Part shown: one piece after another, positions 63,775-64,000 of the stretch
How positions within the stretch are numbered: the stretch's first letter is position 1
Layout of the letters: each line of letters begins with the position of its first letter
Origin: an uncultured Alphaproteobacteria bacterium
GTDB taxonomy: Bacteria; Pseudomonadota; Alphaproteobacteria; Caulobacterales; Parvularculaceae
Reading direction: 5' to 3'
Assembly (NCBI GenBank): GCA_902826095.1
Contig: CADEDN010000006.1
Location: 1 to 64,000, forward strand
DNA length: 64,000 bases
Program-made: the position numbers and the translations under genes
The notes under the pieces: generated by a model
Told to the model about the DNA's origin: nothing
Seen by the model: only the letters and a program-made list of their open reading frames with translations
The model's database searches: none

Positions 63775-64000
63775 ATGACAATCCCGACGGTTCATGAGAT
63801 TGAGCGTCGCGCCTTTTCGGGAGACGCCGAGGCGCAATACGCGCTCGCCGCGATTTTGTCAGAACGTCAGCAGCAAGACCTTGCAAGGCATTGGCTGGAA
63901 CGCGCCGCGTCGCTGGGCCACGCGGATGCATTGTTTACGCTCGCGGGCGCCTTACTGACGAAGACCGAAGGCGCGATTGAGCAGCGTGGCGAGGCGGTCG
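63775..64000 (+). CDS. Sel1-repeat protein, N-terminal part only
   Basis: The frame opens at ATG 63775 and continues past the window edge, giving 75 residues here. AFSGDAEAQYALAAIL and LARHWLERAASLGHADALF are alpha-helical Sel1-type repeats, which mediate protein contacts. No signal peptide is visible. The rest of the gene and its role lie outside the window. Confidence 0.75.
   Translation, partial: MTIPTVHEIERRAFSGDAEAQYALAAILSERQQQDLARHWLERAASLGHADALFTLAGALLTKTEGAIEQRGEAV

Overview
The window is a high-GC chromosomal segment that reads as Alphaproteobacteria. The evidence is the gene order ybgC-tolQRAB-pal-cpoB-tilS-ftsH-folP-glmM, a serC-serA operon with a structured leader, an alphaproteobacterial-style SPOR domain and imperfect palindromic intergenic repeats of a kind common in this class. 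I cannot fix the order or genus from sequence alone. I saw no tRNA, rRNA, CRISPR array, insertion sequence, integrase or phage gene.

Layout. 1-363 holds a terminator for a gene outside the window and two 114-base palindromic repeats. 364-4692 (minus) runs from a TetR-type regulator through a PlsC-like acyltransferase and an LplT-like MFS carrier to a UDP-glucuronate epimerase-like gene and a DUF4174-like gene; a perfect 14-base palindrome sits just in front of tetR. 4835-5707 is a tandem universal stress protein with a textbook FNR/FixK box and -10 element. 5767-16052 is the Tol-Pal envelope locus continuing into tilS and ftsH, with an extra acyltransferase-3 gene between ybgC and tolQ. 16159-20516 continues to folP and glmM, but a GT-B-type transferase gene and a predicted lipoprotein subclass B3 metallo-beta-lactamase lie between ftsH and folP. 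thiD follows.

21591-58499 is a large surface polysaccharide region in alternating transcription units: (i) a seven-gene minus-strand operon making an unusual CDP-activated deoxysugar (rfbF, rfbG, a PMP-type dehydratase with His in place of the PLP Lys, a C-methyltransferase, a short-chain reductase/epimerase, a GtrB-like transferase and GtrA); (ii) a GT39/ArnT-like membrane transferase, a Wzc-like chain-length ATPase with altered Walker B, and a secretin-N0/SPOR protein; (iii) a GT4 and a Wzx-type flippase; (iv) another GT4 and two tail-to-tail pectate-lyase-like beta-helix proteins; (v) an ATP-grasp/HAD pair; (vi) a six-gene minus-strand operon with GT4 enzymes, a methyltransferase, a GT4/phosphoglycosyltransferase fusion, a formyltransferase and a PIG-L deacetylase; (vii) a plus-strand operon with a WbpM/CapD-like 4,6-dehydratase, a sugar aminotransferase, a sulfotransferase and an O-antigen ligase/polymerase; (viii) a short Wza-like export lipoprotein overlapping an outer-membrane beta-barrel gene. 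Together these could build, trim, sulfate, polymerise and export a Wzx/Wzy-type heteropolysaccharide containing a formamido/amino sugar and a C-methyl-branched deoxysugar.

58632-64000 returns to housekeeping genes: a PhzF-family protein, an EamA permease, serC-serA, a small amphi-Trp protein and the start of a Sel1-repeat protein cut by the window edge.
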